The notes under the pieces: model-generated
Databases searched by the model: none
The model's input: the letters and a program-made list of their open reading frames with translations, nothing else
Told to the model about the DNA's origin: nothing
Part shown: one piece after another, positions 7,843 to 14,105 of the stretch
Layout of the letters: each line of letters opens with the position of its first letter
How positions within the stretch are numbered: position 1 is the stretch's first letter
Source of the DNA: Treponema sp. UBA3819
GTDB lineage: Bacteria; Spirochaetota; Spirochaetia; Treponematales; Treponemataceae
Assembly: GCA_002369025.1 (NCBI GenBank)
Contig: DFDV01000162.1
Span: forward strand, 1 to 15,594
Reading direction: 5' to 3'
Length of the DNA stretch: 15,594 nt
Program-made: the position numbers and the translations under genes

Positions 7843-7990
7843 TGTGGATAACTTGGGAAAAAAACAGGGGAAAAATTTACAAATTCAAAACAAATTTGTA
7901 AATTCTTGAAATACAAGAATTTAGCAGAATTCTGGTGATTTACAGAAAAAATGCTGATTGTGGATAACTTGTGAACAAATTTTATATAAT
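7843..7990. promoter_or_regulatory. Second DnaA-box cluster with AT-rich hairpins
   Basis: Two perfect DnaA boxes on the minus strand (TGTGGATAA on the plus strand at 7843-7851 and 7959-7967) and a near match at 7970-7978 (TGTGAACAA) lie within 136 bp. Between them are two perfect inverted repeats: AATTTACAAATT (7874-7885) with AATTTGTAAATT (7893-7904), and AATTCTTG (7901-7908) with CAAGAATT (7914-7921). An AT-rich run follows to 7990. No DnaA-trio run is visible, unlike in the dnaA-dnaN gap. It could be a second origin subregion or a DnaA-titrating/regulatory site. Confidence 0.6.
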
Positions 7991-8086
7991 CTAAGATTTC
8001 AAAACAGCCAGTTGGCGGATACAGAACACTGTGAAAATACAGGAGATTAAGAATAAATATTCTGGAAGATTCTTTTACAGACAAAG

Positions 8087-8102
8087 TGTTTCACGTGAAA
8101 CA
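8087..8102. promoter_or_regulatory. parS: parS centromere site 1
   Basis: Exact 16-bp palindrome TGTTTCACGTGAAACA, the canonical chromosomal parS sequence bound by ParB. It is the first of three identical copies in 599 bp and is directly followed by repeat unit A. Confidence 0.93.
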
Positions 8103-8256
8103 AAGAATGAAACCACAGATAAGCACGAATTTTCACAGATAGGGCACAGATAATAAAATATAAAGATACCTGTTCAATCTGTGTGCTCTGTGTTTATCTG
8201 TGTCAAAAATCTCGCTTCTCTGTCCTGTCTGTGCGTATACTTCGCTTATGTTCCAT
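8103..8256. repeat. Heptamer repeat unit A (CACAGAT / ATCTGTG dyad)
   Basis: The left arm has exact CACAGAT at 8114, 8134 and 8145. The right arm has ATCTGTG at 8177 and 8196 and a CTCTGTG at 8187, so the unit is an imperfect long inverted repeat around an AT-rich centre (about 8152-8170). Its first about 60 bp nearly duplicate the start of unit C, including the sequence AAGAATGAAACCACAGAT directly after parS. No protein frame is credible. Confidence 0.7.
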
Positions 8257-8310
8257 TTGTGTAAGCAGAAGGTTTTTGCGTATGTGCCAGAGACACGAAA
8301 GAAGCTGCAA

Positions 8311-8430
8311 AGAAAGAAACCACAGATGAGCACAGATTTTCACAAATAGGGCACGGATAATATAATAATAGTATTCGTTTTTCATCTGTATATATCACCG
8401 TCTATCTGCGAGTATCTGTGTCAAACAGCA
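8311..8430. repeat. Heptamer repeat unit B
   Basis: A degenerate copy of the same design. The left arm has exact CACAGAT at 8321 and 8331, then variants CACAAAT at 8341 and CACGGAT at 8352. The centre is AT-rich, and the right arm has ATCTGTA, ATCTGCG and an exact ATCTGTG at 8414. Unlike A and C, it is not preceded by parS. Confidence 0.65.
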
Positions 8431-8447
8431 TGTCATTGAGATTTATA

Positions 8448-8463
8448 TGTTTCACGTGAAACA
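8448..8463. promoter_or_regulatory. parS: parS centromere site 2
   Basis: Exact TGTTTCACGTGAAACA, 361 bp from site 1 start to start. The flank on the right (AAGAATGAAACCACAGAT) is shared with site 1, so the site and its neighbouring repeat were duplicated together. Confidence 0.93.
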
Positions 8464-8630
8464 AAGAATGAAACCACAGATGAGCACGGATTTTCACAGA
8501 TAAGGCTCGGATTTTCACAGATAAGGCACAGATAATAAAATATAAATATCCGTGACACATTTGTGTGCATCTGCGTTTATCTGTGCGTATCTGTGTCATA
8601 ATCTCGCATTTCATTCCTGTCTGCGCCTGT
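8464..8630. repeat. Heptamer repeat unit C
   Basis: The left arm has exact CACAGAT at 8475, 8495, 8516 and 8527; the right arm has ATCTGTG at 8579 and 8589 plus degenerate copies. Compared with unit A it has one extra 21-bp tandem step (8502-8522 repeats 8481-8501 with few changes), which adds one heptamer. The right arm ends in a sequence resembling the right arm of unit A (shared ATCTCGC and CCTGTCTG words). Confidence 0.7.
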
Positions 8631-8669
8631 ATTTTTCTGATGCGTAAAAGATACTTATTGATAATCAGA

Positions 8670-8685
8670 TGTTTCACGTGAAACA
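8670..8685. promoter_or_regulatory. parS: parS centromere site 3
   Basis: Third exact TGTTTCACGTGAAACA, 222 bp from site 2. It is not followed by a heptamer repeat; the sequence after it runs into the 3' end of argA. On the minus strand parS translates as MFHVKH, which creates false open frames here. Confidence 0.93.
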
Positions 8686-8730
8686 CAAATGTGGGGTGAT
8701 ATTAAAACAAACGATTGTTCGGTAGGGTTT

Positions 8731-8772
8731 AAACTGCCAACTGTTCGTCAGTATGGCGCAGAATGGCAGTTT
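8731..8772. terminator. Inverted repeat at the argA 3' end
   Basis: AAACTGCCA (8731-8739) and TGGCAGTTT (8764-8772) pair perfectly over 9 bp around a 24-nt loop with a small inner stem. The 3' arm touches the argA stop codon. On the plus strand it is followed by TTATTT, on the minus strand only by a short T-run, so it is a weak or bidirectional terminator candidate separating argA from the parS region. Confidence 0.45.
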
Positions 8773-10181
8773 TATTTGAGCTTCAGGCGCAGAAGTTTTG
8801 AGCCGCGGCTGGGAGACCACAAGGCCTTTCTTTTTTCGGGCAATGTGTTGATATTGTCACTCTTAAAGCCAAGACTTTCAAACCAGTCGGTCGTCTGCGT
8901 TGTAAGAACAAAAACGCTATCTAACGATAGTTGTTTTGCGCGGCTGATAAGGAAATCCATGATTTTTGGGCCAATTCCAATGTGTGCGCAGGTTTCATCT
9001 ACAGCGACGGCGGCAATTTCTGCTTGTTTATTGTCGTATACATGAAGGGCTGAACAGGCACGGATGCCACCGTCCAGTTCATAGACAATGTAGTCATTTA
9101 GCTGAGTTTCCAGCTGTTCTTCTGAGCGAGGAAGTAAAATGCCTTTCTTAACGAACGGTTGTATGAGTGTAAGAACTCCTGCGATATCATTTCTTTCCAT
9201 AGCGCGAAGTTTTCCATAGTTGCTGGAATAAATCATCGTACCGGAACCAAGATCGCTAAAGATTTCACAAGGTAAGGTACCGTTGAGAGAACTGTTCAAA
9301 ATGTGTACGCGGGTAACGCCCTCCAGACAGGCTGTTTTTCCCAAACGAACGATAGATAGAATGTGTTCGCGCAAATCCTGTGTATCTGTCATTTCCTTGT
9401 GAGCAGAAATGTTTTCTTTGTTTGTAGATAACAAACGGTCAGCAGTTTTATTTTCTGCGGAAGTATTTGCGTTCAGGAAGGAGTCTACTTCTTCGATATT
9501 CATGGCAGGGATGCAGCCTTCGGGAGACGTACCAATTTCCTGGGGAAGCGTAAAATATTCTGCGGAAATTTCTGCATCAGGAACAAGGAAGAAAAGTTTG
9601 TCTGCCTGCATGTGGACGGCAATTTGAGAAGCCAGCTGCATGGAAGATATGTTGTAAGGCTTTCCCGAAAGGCTCCAGCCGATACAGGGGAAAATGGGAA
9701 TGAATCCGTTGGAAAGAACTGTACGAATTGTGTCGTCGTCAATTTTGTCAATTTCTCCGGCACAACCATAGTCTGTTCCGTCAAGAACACCTTTTGCCCG
9801 GGCGCGTACCCAGTTGCCTATAACGGCTGTCAGATGTTCACCGGCCAGACTGGACATAACGATGTTGGACACATCAAAGGCGGCAGTTTTTATGAGTGGC
9901 ATTGCTTCGTCACCGGTAATGCGGAATCCGTTCTTGCGCTCCCAGCTGATATTGTTATCTCTAAGAATTTTATCAATGTGCTTGTGTGCGCCAGGCACCA
10001 GAATAACCCGCAGGCCAGCTTCATGAATCAGGGAGATATCACGGATATGGCTTGCCCATAAGGGAGAGTCAATAATGCGGTCATCCAGATAAATGACGAC
10101 AGCGGCATCCTTAAAGCGACTGATATAGCGGATAACATCGCGGATATGTTCTGCCCGCGTAAAAATTGCCTGTTCTTCCAT
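8772..10181 (-). CDS. argA: N-acetylglutamate synthase (amino-acid N-acetyltransferase)
   Basis: The 469-residue product resembles E. coli-type ArgA along its length: an amino-acid-kinase-like domain (about 20-300, with LVPGAHKHIDKIL near 61 and the SSMQLASQIAVHMQADK stretch near 180) fused to a GNAT acetyltransferase domain (about 325-469, with VFVLTTQTTDWFESLGF near 423). It transfers acetyl from acetyl-CoA to glutamate, the first step of arginine synthesis. In ArgA proteins the kinase-like domain usually binds arginine for feedback inhibition. The acetyl-CoA loop reads AHIGIG, lacking the usual Arg/Gln at its first position. A polar linker at about 236-268 makes it a little longer than the 443-residue E. 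coli enzyme. No ribosome binding site precedes the ATG; the promoter predicts a 2-nt leader. Confidence 0.9.
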   Translation of the reverse strand: MEEQAIFTRAEHIRDVIRYISRFKDAAVVIYLDDRIIDSPLWASHIRDISLIHEAGLRVILVPGAHKHIDKILRDNNISWERKNGFRITGDEAMPLIKTAAFDVSNIVMSSLAGEHLTAVIGNWVRARAKGVLDGTDYGCAGEIDKIDDDTIRTVLSNGFIPIFPCIGWSLSGKPYNISSMQLASQIAVHMQADKLFFLVPDAEISAEYFTLPQEIGTSPEGCIPAMNIEEVDSFLNANTSAENKTADRLLSTNKENISAHKEMTDTQDLREHILSIVRLGKTACLEGVTRVHILNSSLNGTLPCEIFSDLGSGTMIYSSNYGKLRAMERNDIAGVLTLIQPFVKKGILLPRSEEQLETQLNDYIVYELDGGIRACSALHVYDNKQAEIAAVAVDETCAHIGIGPKIMDFLISRAKQLSLDSVFVLTTQTTDWFESLGFKSDNINTLPEKRKALWSPSRGSKLLRLKLK

Positions 10182-10189
10182 AACATAAA

Positions 10190-10218
10190 AGTATATAAAG
10201 AGCGCGGGGAAAAGTCTA
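10190..10218 (-). promoter_or_regulatory. argA promoter, predicted near-leaderless transcript
   Basis: On the minus strand, -35 TAGACT (10213-10218), 17-bp spacer and -10 TATACT (10190-10195). The predicted +1 is near 10183, two bases before the ATG at 10181. No purine-rich ribosome binding site is present. No arginine-repressor box was recognised. Confidence 0.6.
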
Positions 10219-10265
10219 TAGAAGTTAGCAGATGCTTACTTTCCTCCTGACTTACTTTTTATTCA

Positions 10266-10294
10266 TAGACACCGCAACGCTAATTCGCTATACT
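10266..10294 (+). promoter_or_regulatory. pheT promoter
   Basis: TAGACA (10266-10271), 17-bp spacer and TATACT (10289-10294). +1 near 10301 gives a 32-nt leader with GAGG at 10322-10325, seven bases before the ATG. It diverges from the argA promoter in a 151-bp gap. Confidence 0.65.
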
Positions 10295-10332
10295 GATAGA
10301 ACTAAGTTCTTTCTATTCTATGAGGTAAAAAA

Positions 10333-12057
10333 ATGCCAAAAATTGAAGTAAACGAAAAACTCTTTTTTAATCTTCTTGGAACAAAATATGACTACGACAC
10401 GCTGGAACGCAAACTGGTCTGTGGCAAGGCAGAACTGGATGAAAAGCCTGACATGTCACAGCCGGCAGACGAGCGCGTAATTAAGATTGAATTGAACGAC
10501 ACCAACCGCCCGGACTTGTGGTCTACAGGTGGTGTTGCCCGCCAGCTTCGTATGCACAACGGCGGAAAACATTCTGACTATTCAAAGTTCCTTTCACGCA
10601 AGGGTGGCATTAAAGACTGCGGCGAGCGAGTTGCTTATGTGGAGGCAGATGTAAAGGAAGTTCGTCCCTACATGGTTTCTTTTGTTATCAGCGGAAAGGC
10701 GATTGATGATCCCATGCTGAAGGACATTATTCAGACACAGGAAAAACTCTGCTGGAACTTTGGTCGCAAGCGCAAGACGATTTCTATGGGTGTCTATCGG
10801 GTAGGCGACATTAAGTGGCCGGTTCACTACACTGCAGTTGATCCGGACAAAACATCATTTGTTCCGCTTGGCTGTACAGAGCCGATGACCTGCCGCCAGA
10901 TTCTGACCGACCATCCCAAAGGAAAAGATTTTGGCTGGATTCTTGAAGGTGCAAAAAAATTCCCGCTCCTTAAAGATGATAACGGCGAAGTAATGAGTAT
11001 GGCACCGATTATCAACAGTGCTACACTGGGTGCCGTAAAAGTTGGCGATACAGGATTGATGGTGGAACTGACCGGTTCAGAAATGGAAGGTCTGATTCTT
11101 TCTGCGAACATTGTAGCCTGTGACTTTGCTGACGCCGGCTACGAAATTCTTCCGGTAAAAGTTGTACATCCTTATGACACAGGTTTTGGAAAGGAAATTA
11201 CTGTTCCCTTCTTCTTCCAGCAGGATACAAAGGCAAAGCTGTCTGCAATTAACAAACTGCTTGGTGAAAAACTGACCAAAGCACAGGTTCTGGATGCATT
11301 GAGCCGCATGGACGACACGGTGGCCACAAAGGATTTGAAAGACGATGTAGAGTTTACGATTACTCCGCCACCCTACCGCAACGACTTCCTGCATGAAGTA
11401 GACGTGATTGAGGACGTGATGATTGGTCTGGGTCTGGACTACTTTAAGCCCCAGCGTCCCAACGATTTTACCGTAGGTAAACTTTCTGACGTAACGATTT
11501 TCAGCCGCAAGGCAAAAGAACTGATGGTTGGTTTGGGCTATCAGGAAATGATTTTTAACTATCTGGGAAGCAAGCGCGATTACATTGACCGCATGAATAT
11601 TGATGACAAGGATGTAATTGAAATTGCAAACCCGATGAGTGAAAACTATCAGTATGTCCGTCCGTCAATTATTGCATCATTGCTTCGTGCAGAAAGCGCG
11701 GCAGCAAATGCAATCTTCCCGCATAAGATTTTTGAGATTGGTAAGGTAGCTTTCCTGGAGCCCAGCGAAAATACCGGAACAAAGACAATCCAGTCTTTGG
11801 GCTTTATGACTGCTGCAAACAACGCAAACTTTAACGACCTTGCAAGTGAAGTTTCTTCGCTTCTTTACTTCCTTGACCACAAGTATGAAGTGAAGGAAGT
11901 TGAAGATCCCCGCTTTATACCGGGCCGTCAGGCAGCAATCATGGTGAATGGAAAACAGGTGGGTGTCTTTGGTGAAGTACATCCGCAGGTTCTGGAGAAC
12001 TGGCAGATTAGCGTTCCCTGTGTAGCAGGTGAATTGAATCTTGAAGAATTAATGTAA
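10333..12057 (+). CDS. pheT: Phenylalanyl-tRNA synthetase beta subunit, archaeal/eukaryotic type
   Basis: Together with the alpha chain this charges tRNA-Phe. The protein is 574 residues, close to archaeal-type beta chains and far from the roughly 800 residues of the common bacterial form: it lacks the N-terminal EMAP-like tRNA-binding domain and the C-terminal anticodon-binding domain. Visible landmarks are NDTNRPDLWS at 55-64, a B3/B4-type region (about 100-280), a B5 region ending in TPPPYRNDFLHEVDVIEDVM (about 343-362) and a C-terminal synthetase-like core. Spirochaetes are known to carry this version, generally explained by ancient transfer. pheS is not in the window. The start has a good ribosome binding site and promoter. 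It appears monocistronic, with a terminator at 12236-12272. Confidence 0.93.
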   Translation: MPKIEVNEKLFFNLLGTKYDYDTLERKLVCGKAELDEKPDMSQPADERVIKIELNDTNRPDLWSTGGVARQLRMHNGGKHSDYSKFLSRKGGIKDCGERVAYVEADVKEVRPYMVSFVISGKAIDDPMLKDIIQTQEKLCWNFGRKRKTISMGVYRVGDIKWPVHYTAVDPDKTSFVPLGCTEPMTCRQILTDHPKGKDFGWILEGAKKFPLLKDDNGEVMSMAPIINSATLGAVKVGDTGLMVELTGSEMEGLILSANIVACDFADAGYEILPVKVVHPYDTGFGKEITVPFFFQQDTKAKLSAINKLLGEKLTKAQVLDALSRMDDTVATKDLKDDVEFTITPPPYRNDFLHEVDVIEDVMIGLGLDYFKPQRPNDFTVGKLSDVTIFSRKAKELMVGLGYQEMIFNYLGSKRDYIDRMNIDDKDVIEIANPMSENYQYVRPSIIASLLRAESAAANAIFPHKIFEIGKVAFLEPSENTGTKTIQSLGFMTAANNANFNDLASEVSSLLYFLDHKYEVKEVEDPRFIPGRQAAIMVNGKQVGVFGEVHPQVLENWQISVPCVAGELNLEELM

Positions 12058-12235
12058 AGTGCAGACCCTTACCGGTACTCGCTGACATCGAGGATAGAAG
12101 ATAAATACTTGCTGTCGGCGGATTGTGTATTTGGTAAAGCGATTTACACTTTTATGTGGATGCAGGAGAAGGATTCGTAAGCCGTGTACCATAAAAAGGA
12201 CTTGACGTTTTCCTAGAGTCTCCCTGTGTCTGTAA
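12058..12235 (+). other. pheT-queH intergenic region, possibly structured leader
   Basis: Bases 12058-12235 lack a credible gene. Possible stems are CGCTGACA (12080-12087) with TGTCGGCG (12113-12120), including one G-T pair, and GTGTA with TACAC around 12125-12149. A TTGACG (12192-12197) looks like a -35, but no -10 is found at 16-18 bp. The sequence ends in a terminator just 12 bp before queH. I compared it mentally with preQ1, purine, TPP, SAM and T-box motifs and saw no match. Confidence 0.3.
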
Positions 12236-12272
12236 AGGCTGGCGGTAAGTTTTATCGGCAGCCTCTTTTTTT
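12236..12272 (+). terminator. Rho-independent terminator between pheT and queH
   Basis: AGGCTGGCGGTAA pairs with TTATCGGCAGCCT (13-bp stem with one mismatch and one G-T pair, 3-nt loop), followed by C and seven T (12266-12272). It may end pheT transcription; being 12 bp before queH, it may instead act as an attenuator for queH. Confidence 0.8.
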
Positions 12273-12284
12273 GGGAAAAGACGA

Positions 12285-12974
12285 ATGCAGAAAATTGACT
12301 ATCAGAAAGAACTTGACGAAATTCTCAAAGCAATCACGGTAAAAATGCAGGATGGAGCTAAGAAAGAGACTCTGCTCCTGCATGCCTGTTGTGCCCCCTG
12401 CAGTTCCTACGTGATAGAGTATCTTTCAAACTATTTTGACATTACAATTTTTTACTATAATCCCAATATTCATCCCCAGGCAGAATATGAACGGCGGCTT
12501 GCAGAACTGAAAAAGTTTTTGACCCAGTTTCCGCTTGCGGTTCAAAATGCCGTAAAACTGGTAGTAGCAGATTATAACCCGGAAGATTATTTTATAGCAA
12601 CTAACGTTCGTTCGGAAACAGAGTTACAGACAGAAGCGGAAAAAGGTGAACGTTGCCGCCGTTGTTATGAGTTCCGTATGAAAAAAGCCTGGAACTACGC
12701 CTGCCAGCATTCCTTTGACTGGTTTACTACAACGCTGAGTATAAGCCCTCATAAAGACGCAGAAAAAATCAATACGATTGGAAAAGAACTGGAAGGACAA
12801 ATTATACAAACTAACGATAGTTTTGTAAATCATTTGACAAATCCCGGAACAAAATTCCTGCCGTCTAACTTTAAGAAAAAGGGCGGCTATTTGCGGAGTA
12901 CACAATTGAGCAGTGAGTATGGCTTGTGGCGGCAGGACTATTGTGGCTGCGTGTATTCACAGCGACCGCGCTAA
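12285..12974 (+). CDS. queH: Epoxyqueuosine reductase QueH
   Basis: The 229-residue protein carries the metal-binding cysteines of QueH (formerly DUF208): CC-x2-C at 35, 36 and 39 (LLHACCAPCSS), CxxC at 124 and 127 (ERCRRCYEF) and YCGC at 220 and 222. QueH reduces epoxyqueuosine to queuosine in tRNA, the last step of the pathway, as the non-cobalamin alternative to QueG. A stretch at about 171-188 (QIIQTNDSFVNHLTNPG) appears inserted relative to the compact family pattern I remember. The ribosome binding site is weak (GGGAAAAG, 3 nt from the ATG). A later ATG at residue 21 would still keep every cysteine. No other queuosine gene is adjacent. Confidence 0.9.
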   Translation: MQKIDYQKELDEILKAITVKMQDGAKKETLLLHACCAPCSSYVIEYLSNYFDITIFYYNPNIHPQAEYERRLAELKKFLTQFPLAVQNAVKLVVADYNPEDYFIATNVRSETELQTEAEKGERCRRCYEFRMKKAWNYACQHSFDWFTTTLSISPHKDAEKINTIGKELEGQIIQTNDSFVNHLTNPGTKFLPSNFKKKGGYLRSTQLSSEYGLWRQDYCGCVYSQRPR

Positions 12975-12976
12975 GG

Positions 12977-13064
12977 ATAGGAGCGGCGCGAAGGAAGTGA
13001 AGCGTACCGCAGGTATGAGCGCAAGCGAACCGCGGATAGCCTGACCCGAAGGGGAGCGCCCGAA
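12977..13064. repeat. GC-rich intergenic element downstream of queH
   Basis: This stretch is much richer in G and C than its surroundings and is built of small self-complementary words such as AGCGCAAGCG, CCCGAAGGGG and ACCGC/GCGG. It lies between the queH stop and the yhbY promoter. It has the look of a dispersed REP-like element of treponemal genomes, but copies elsewhere cannot be seen from here. It may also help end queH transcription; no T-run follows. Confidence 0.4.
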
Positions 13065-13066
13065 TA

Positions 13067-13095
13067 TTGATAAATTTTAATTTACATTTTATACT
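13067..13095 (+). promoter_or_regulatory. yhbY promoter, predicted leaderless transcript
   Basis: TTGATA (13067-13072), 17-bp spacer and TATACT (13090-13095). Six bases separate the -10 from the ATG at 13102, so +1 should be the A of the start codon. No ribosome binding site is present. Confidence 0.65.
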
Positions 13096-13101
13096 TTAAG
13101 C

Positions 13102-13413
13102 ATGACGGAATTAACAAGTAAACAGAGAAAAGTATTGGAAAAATTTGCACAGCCTATGAGCGCAATGGTGCAGATTGGTGGTGCAGGTTTGACTGAGGCA
13201 CAGGTGGCACAGATTGATCGCTGTCTGGCTGACCATGAACTGATAAAAGTAAAATTCAATGAGTTTAAGGACGACAAAAAAGATTTGACCGGTGAAGTGG
13301 TGCAGAAAACGGATGCTACGCTGGTACGGATTATCGGCAATGTGGCTATTCTCTATCGTCCTGCTGAAAAGGCTGATGACCGGCAATACGAAAAGGCATT
13401 GAAAAAAGCATAA
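13102..13413 (+). CDS. yhbY: YhbY-family RNA-binding protein
   Basis: The 103-residue protein matches the CRS1-YhbY (CRM) domain almost end to end: LTSKQRKVLEKFAQ at the start, the loop QIGGAGLTEAQV near 24-35, HELIKVKF near 48-55 and IGNVAILYRP near 81-90. In E. coli the homologue associates with pre-50S particles, so a ribosome-assembly role is likely. The conserved N-terminus starts right at the ATG, which agrees with the leaderless promoter. Two lipoprotein genes follow in the same direction after 53 nt, so partial cotranscription is possible. Confidence 0.88.
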   Translation: MTELTSKQRKVLEKFAQPMSAMVQIGGAGLTEAQVAQIDRCLADHELIKVKFNEFKDDKKDLTGEVVQKTDATLVRIIGNVAILYRPAEKADDRQYEKALKKA

Positions 13414-13466
13414 GATTTGTGTCTTTTTTTCTACAGAAGTTTTATATAGATAGGAGCGTATTTGTT

Positions 13467-14078
13467 ATGAAAATGACGAAAATGGTATGTGCGGCTGGTC
13501 TGCTTGCGTGTGCAGGAACTTTTCTTTCATGTATGAGTACAGGTACTTCAAATACAAAGGTAGAGCGTATTGAAGCCAGCCAGGTTCAGGATTTGAGCGG
13601 CTACTGGAATGATAAAGACGTACAGATTGTTTGCGAAGGCCTGATTAATGAATGTGTAGCCTCTCCGAGAATCAGCCAGTTTAGTGCAAAACATAACCGG
13701 GCGCCGATTGTAAAACTGGGAAAAATTACAAACAACAGCGTAGAAAAAATTGATACGGTAATTGTAGCAAATAAATTCCGCAGTGCCATTATCAACAACG
13801 GTGTAATGGAATTTGTGGCAAGTGATGACGAAGTAGCGGCAATCCGTAACGAACGCAATCAGCAGGAAGACTATGCAAACCCGTCAACAGCTGCGGCTCA
13901 GGGAAATGAGACTGGAGCGGACTATCTGCTGCAGGGAAGTATCCGTACGCTGGTGGACGAAATTGACGGCAAAAAGACCCGTACATATTATGTGAATGCG
14001 GAACTGCATGACATTGAAACAACAAAGATTTTGTGGTCTTCTGAAAACTCAATTCGCAAATTTATCAAAACAAAATAA
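13467..14078 (+). CDS. LpoB-like lipoprotein (penicillin-binding protein activator family)
   Basis: The start is placed at ATG 13467, preceded by AGGAG at 13452-13456; an upstream in-frame ATG at 13419 has no ribosome binding site and would bury the signal peptide. The 203-residue product begins MKMTKMVCAAGLLACAGTFLSC, a lipoprotein signal with the modified Cys at 22 and the relaxed lipobox FLSC of spirochaetes. The mature part resembles LpoB: VKLGKITNNSVEKIDT, NPSTAAAQGNETGADYLLQGSI and a C-terminal WSSENSIRKF. LpoB in E. coli is an outer-membrane lipoprotein that activates PBP1B; whether this holds in a spirochaete is unknown. The next lipoprotein gene starts 27 nt downstream, probably in one operon. 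Confidence 0.8.
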   Translation: MKMTKMVCAAGLLACAGTFLSCMSTGTSNTKVERIEASQVQDLSGYWNDKDVQIVCEGLINECVASPRISQFSAKHNRAPIVKLGKITNNSVEKIDTVIVANKFRSAIINNGVMEFVASDDEVAAIRNERNQQEDYANPSTAAAQGNETGADYLLQGSIRTLVDEIDGKKTRTYYVNAELHDIETTKILWSSENSIRKFIKTK

Positions 14079-14105
14079 GGCTTGTCCTGACGGCGGAGGC
14101 TTTTT

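Larger units (their letters stand above)
7577..8771. other. Gene-free 1.2-kb interval between gyrA and argA
   Basis: No open frame here looks like a protein. From left to right it holds: a promoter and terminator that could make a tiny RNA (7586-7684), a perfect hairpin (7686-7710), a CAAGGC/GCCTTG inverted repeat (7722-7748), a DnaA-box cluster with AT-rich hairpins (7843-7990), three parS sites and three heptamer-repeat units (8087-8685), and an inverted repeat at the 3' end of argA. It reads as a cis-acting chromosome-maintenance region. Confidence 0.75.

Noticed and set aside
7707..8084. Minus-strand 125-residue frame in the gyrA-argA gap
   Set aside because: AT-rich low-complexity translation across DnaA boxes and inverted repeats, no recognisable motif or ribosome binding site.
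8103..8630. CRISPR array
   Set aside because: The repeated words are only 7 bp, occur in both orientations and have irregular 10-21 bp spacing without unique spacers of constant length.
8402..8686. Minus-strand 94-residue frame beginning MFHVKH
   Set aside because: It is made of parS palindromes and heptamer repeats read as codons; repetitive composition and no ribosome binding site.
12154..12180. Eight-codon leader peptide (ATG TGG ATG ... TAA) before queH
   Set aside because: No ribosome binding site and no meaningful codon bias; short enough to be chance.
12180..12272. preQ1 riboswitch upstream of queH
   Set aside because: The compact preQ1 aptamer pattern, with its A-rich tail and C-rich loop, is not visible; only the terminator is solid.
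13419..13466. Upstream ATG extending the LpoB-like protein by 16 residues
   Set aside because: No ribosome binding site there, and the extension would push the lipoprotein signal away from the N-terminus; ATG 13467 has AGGAG.
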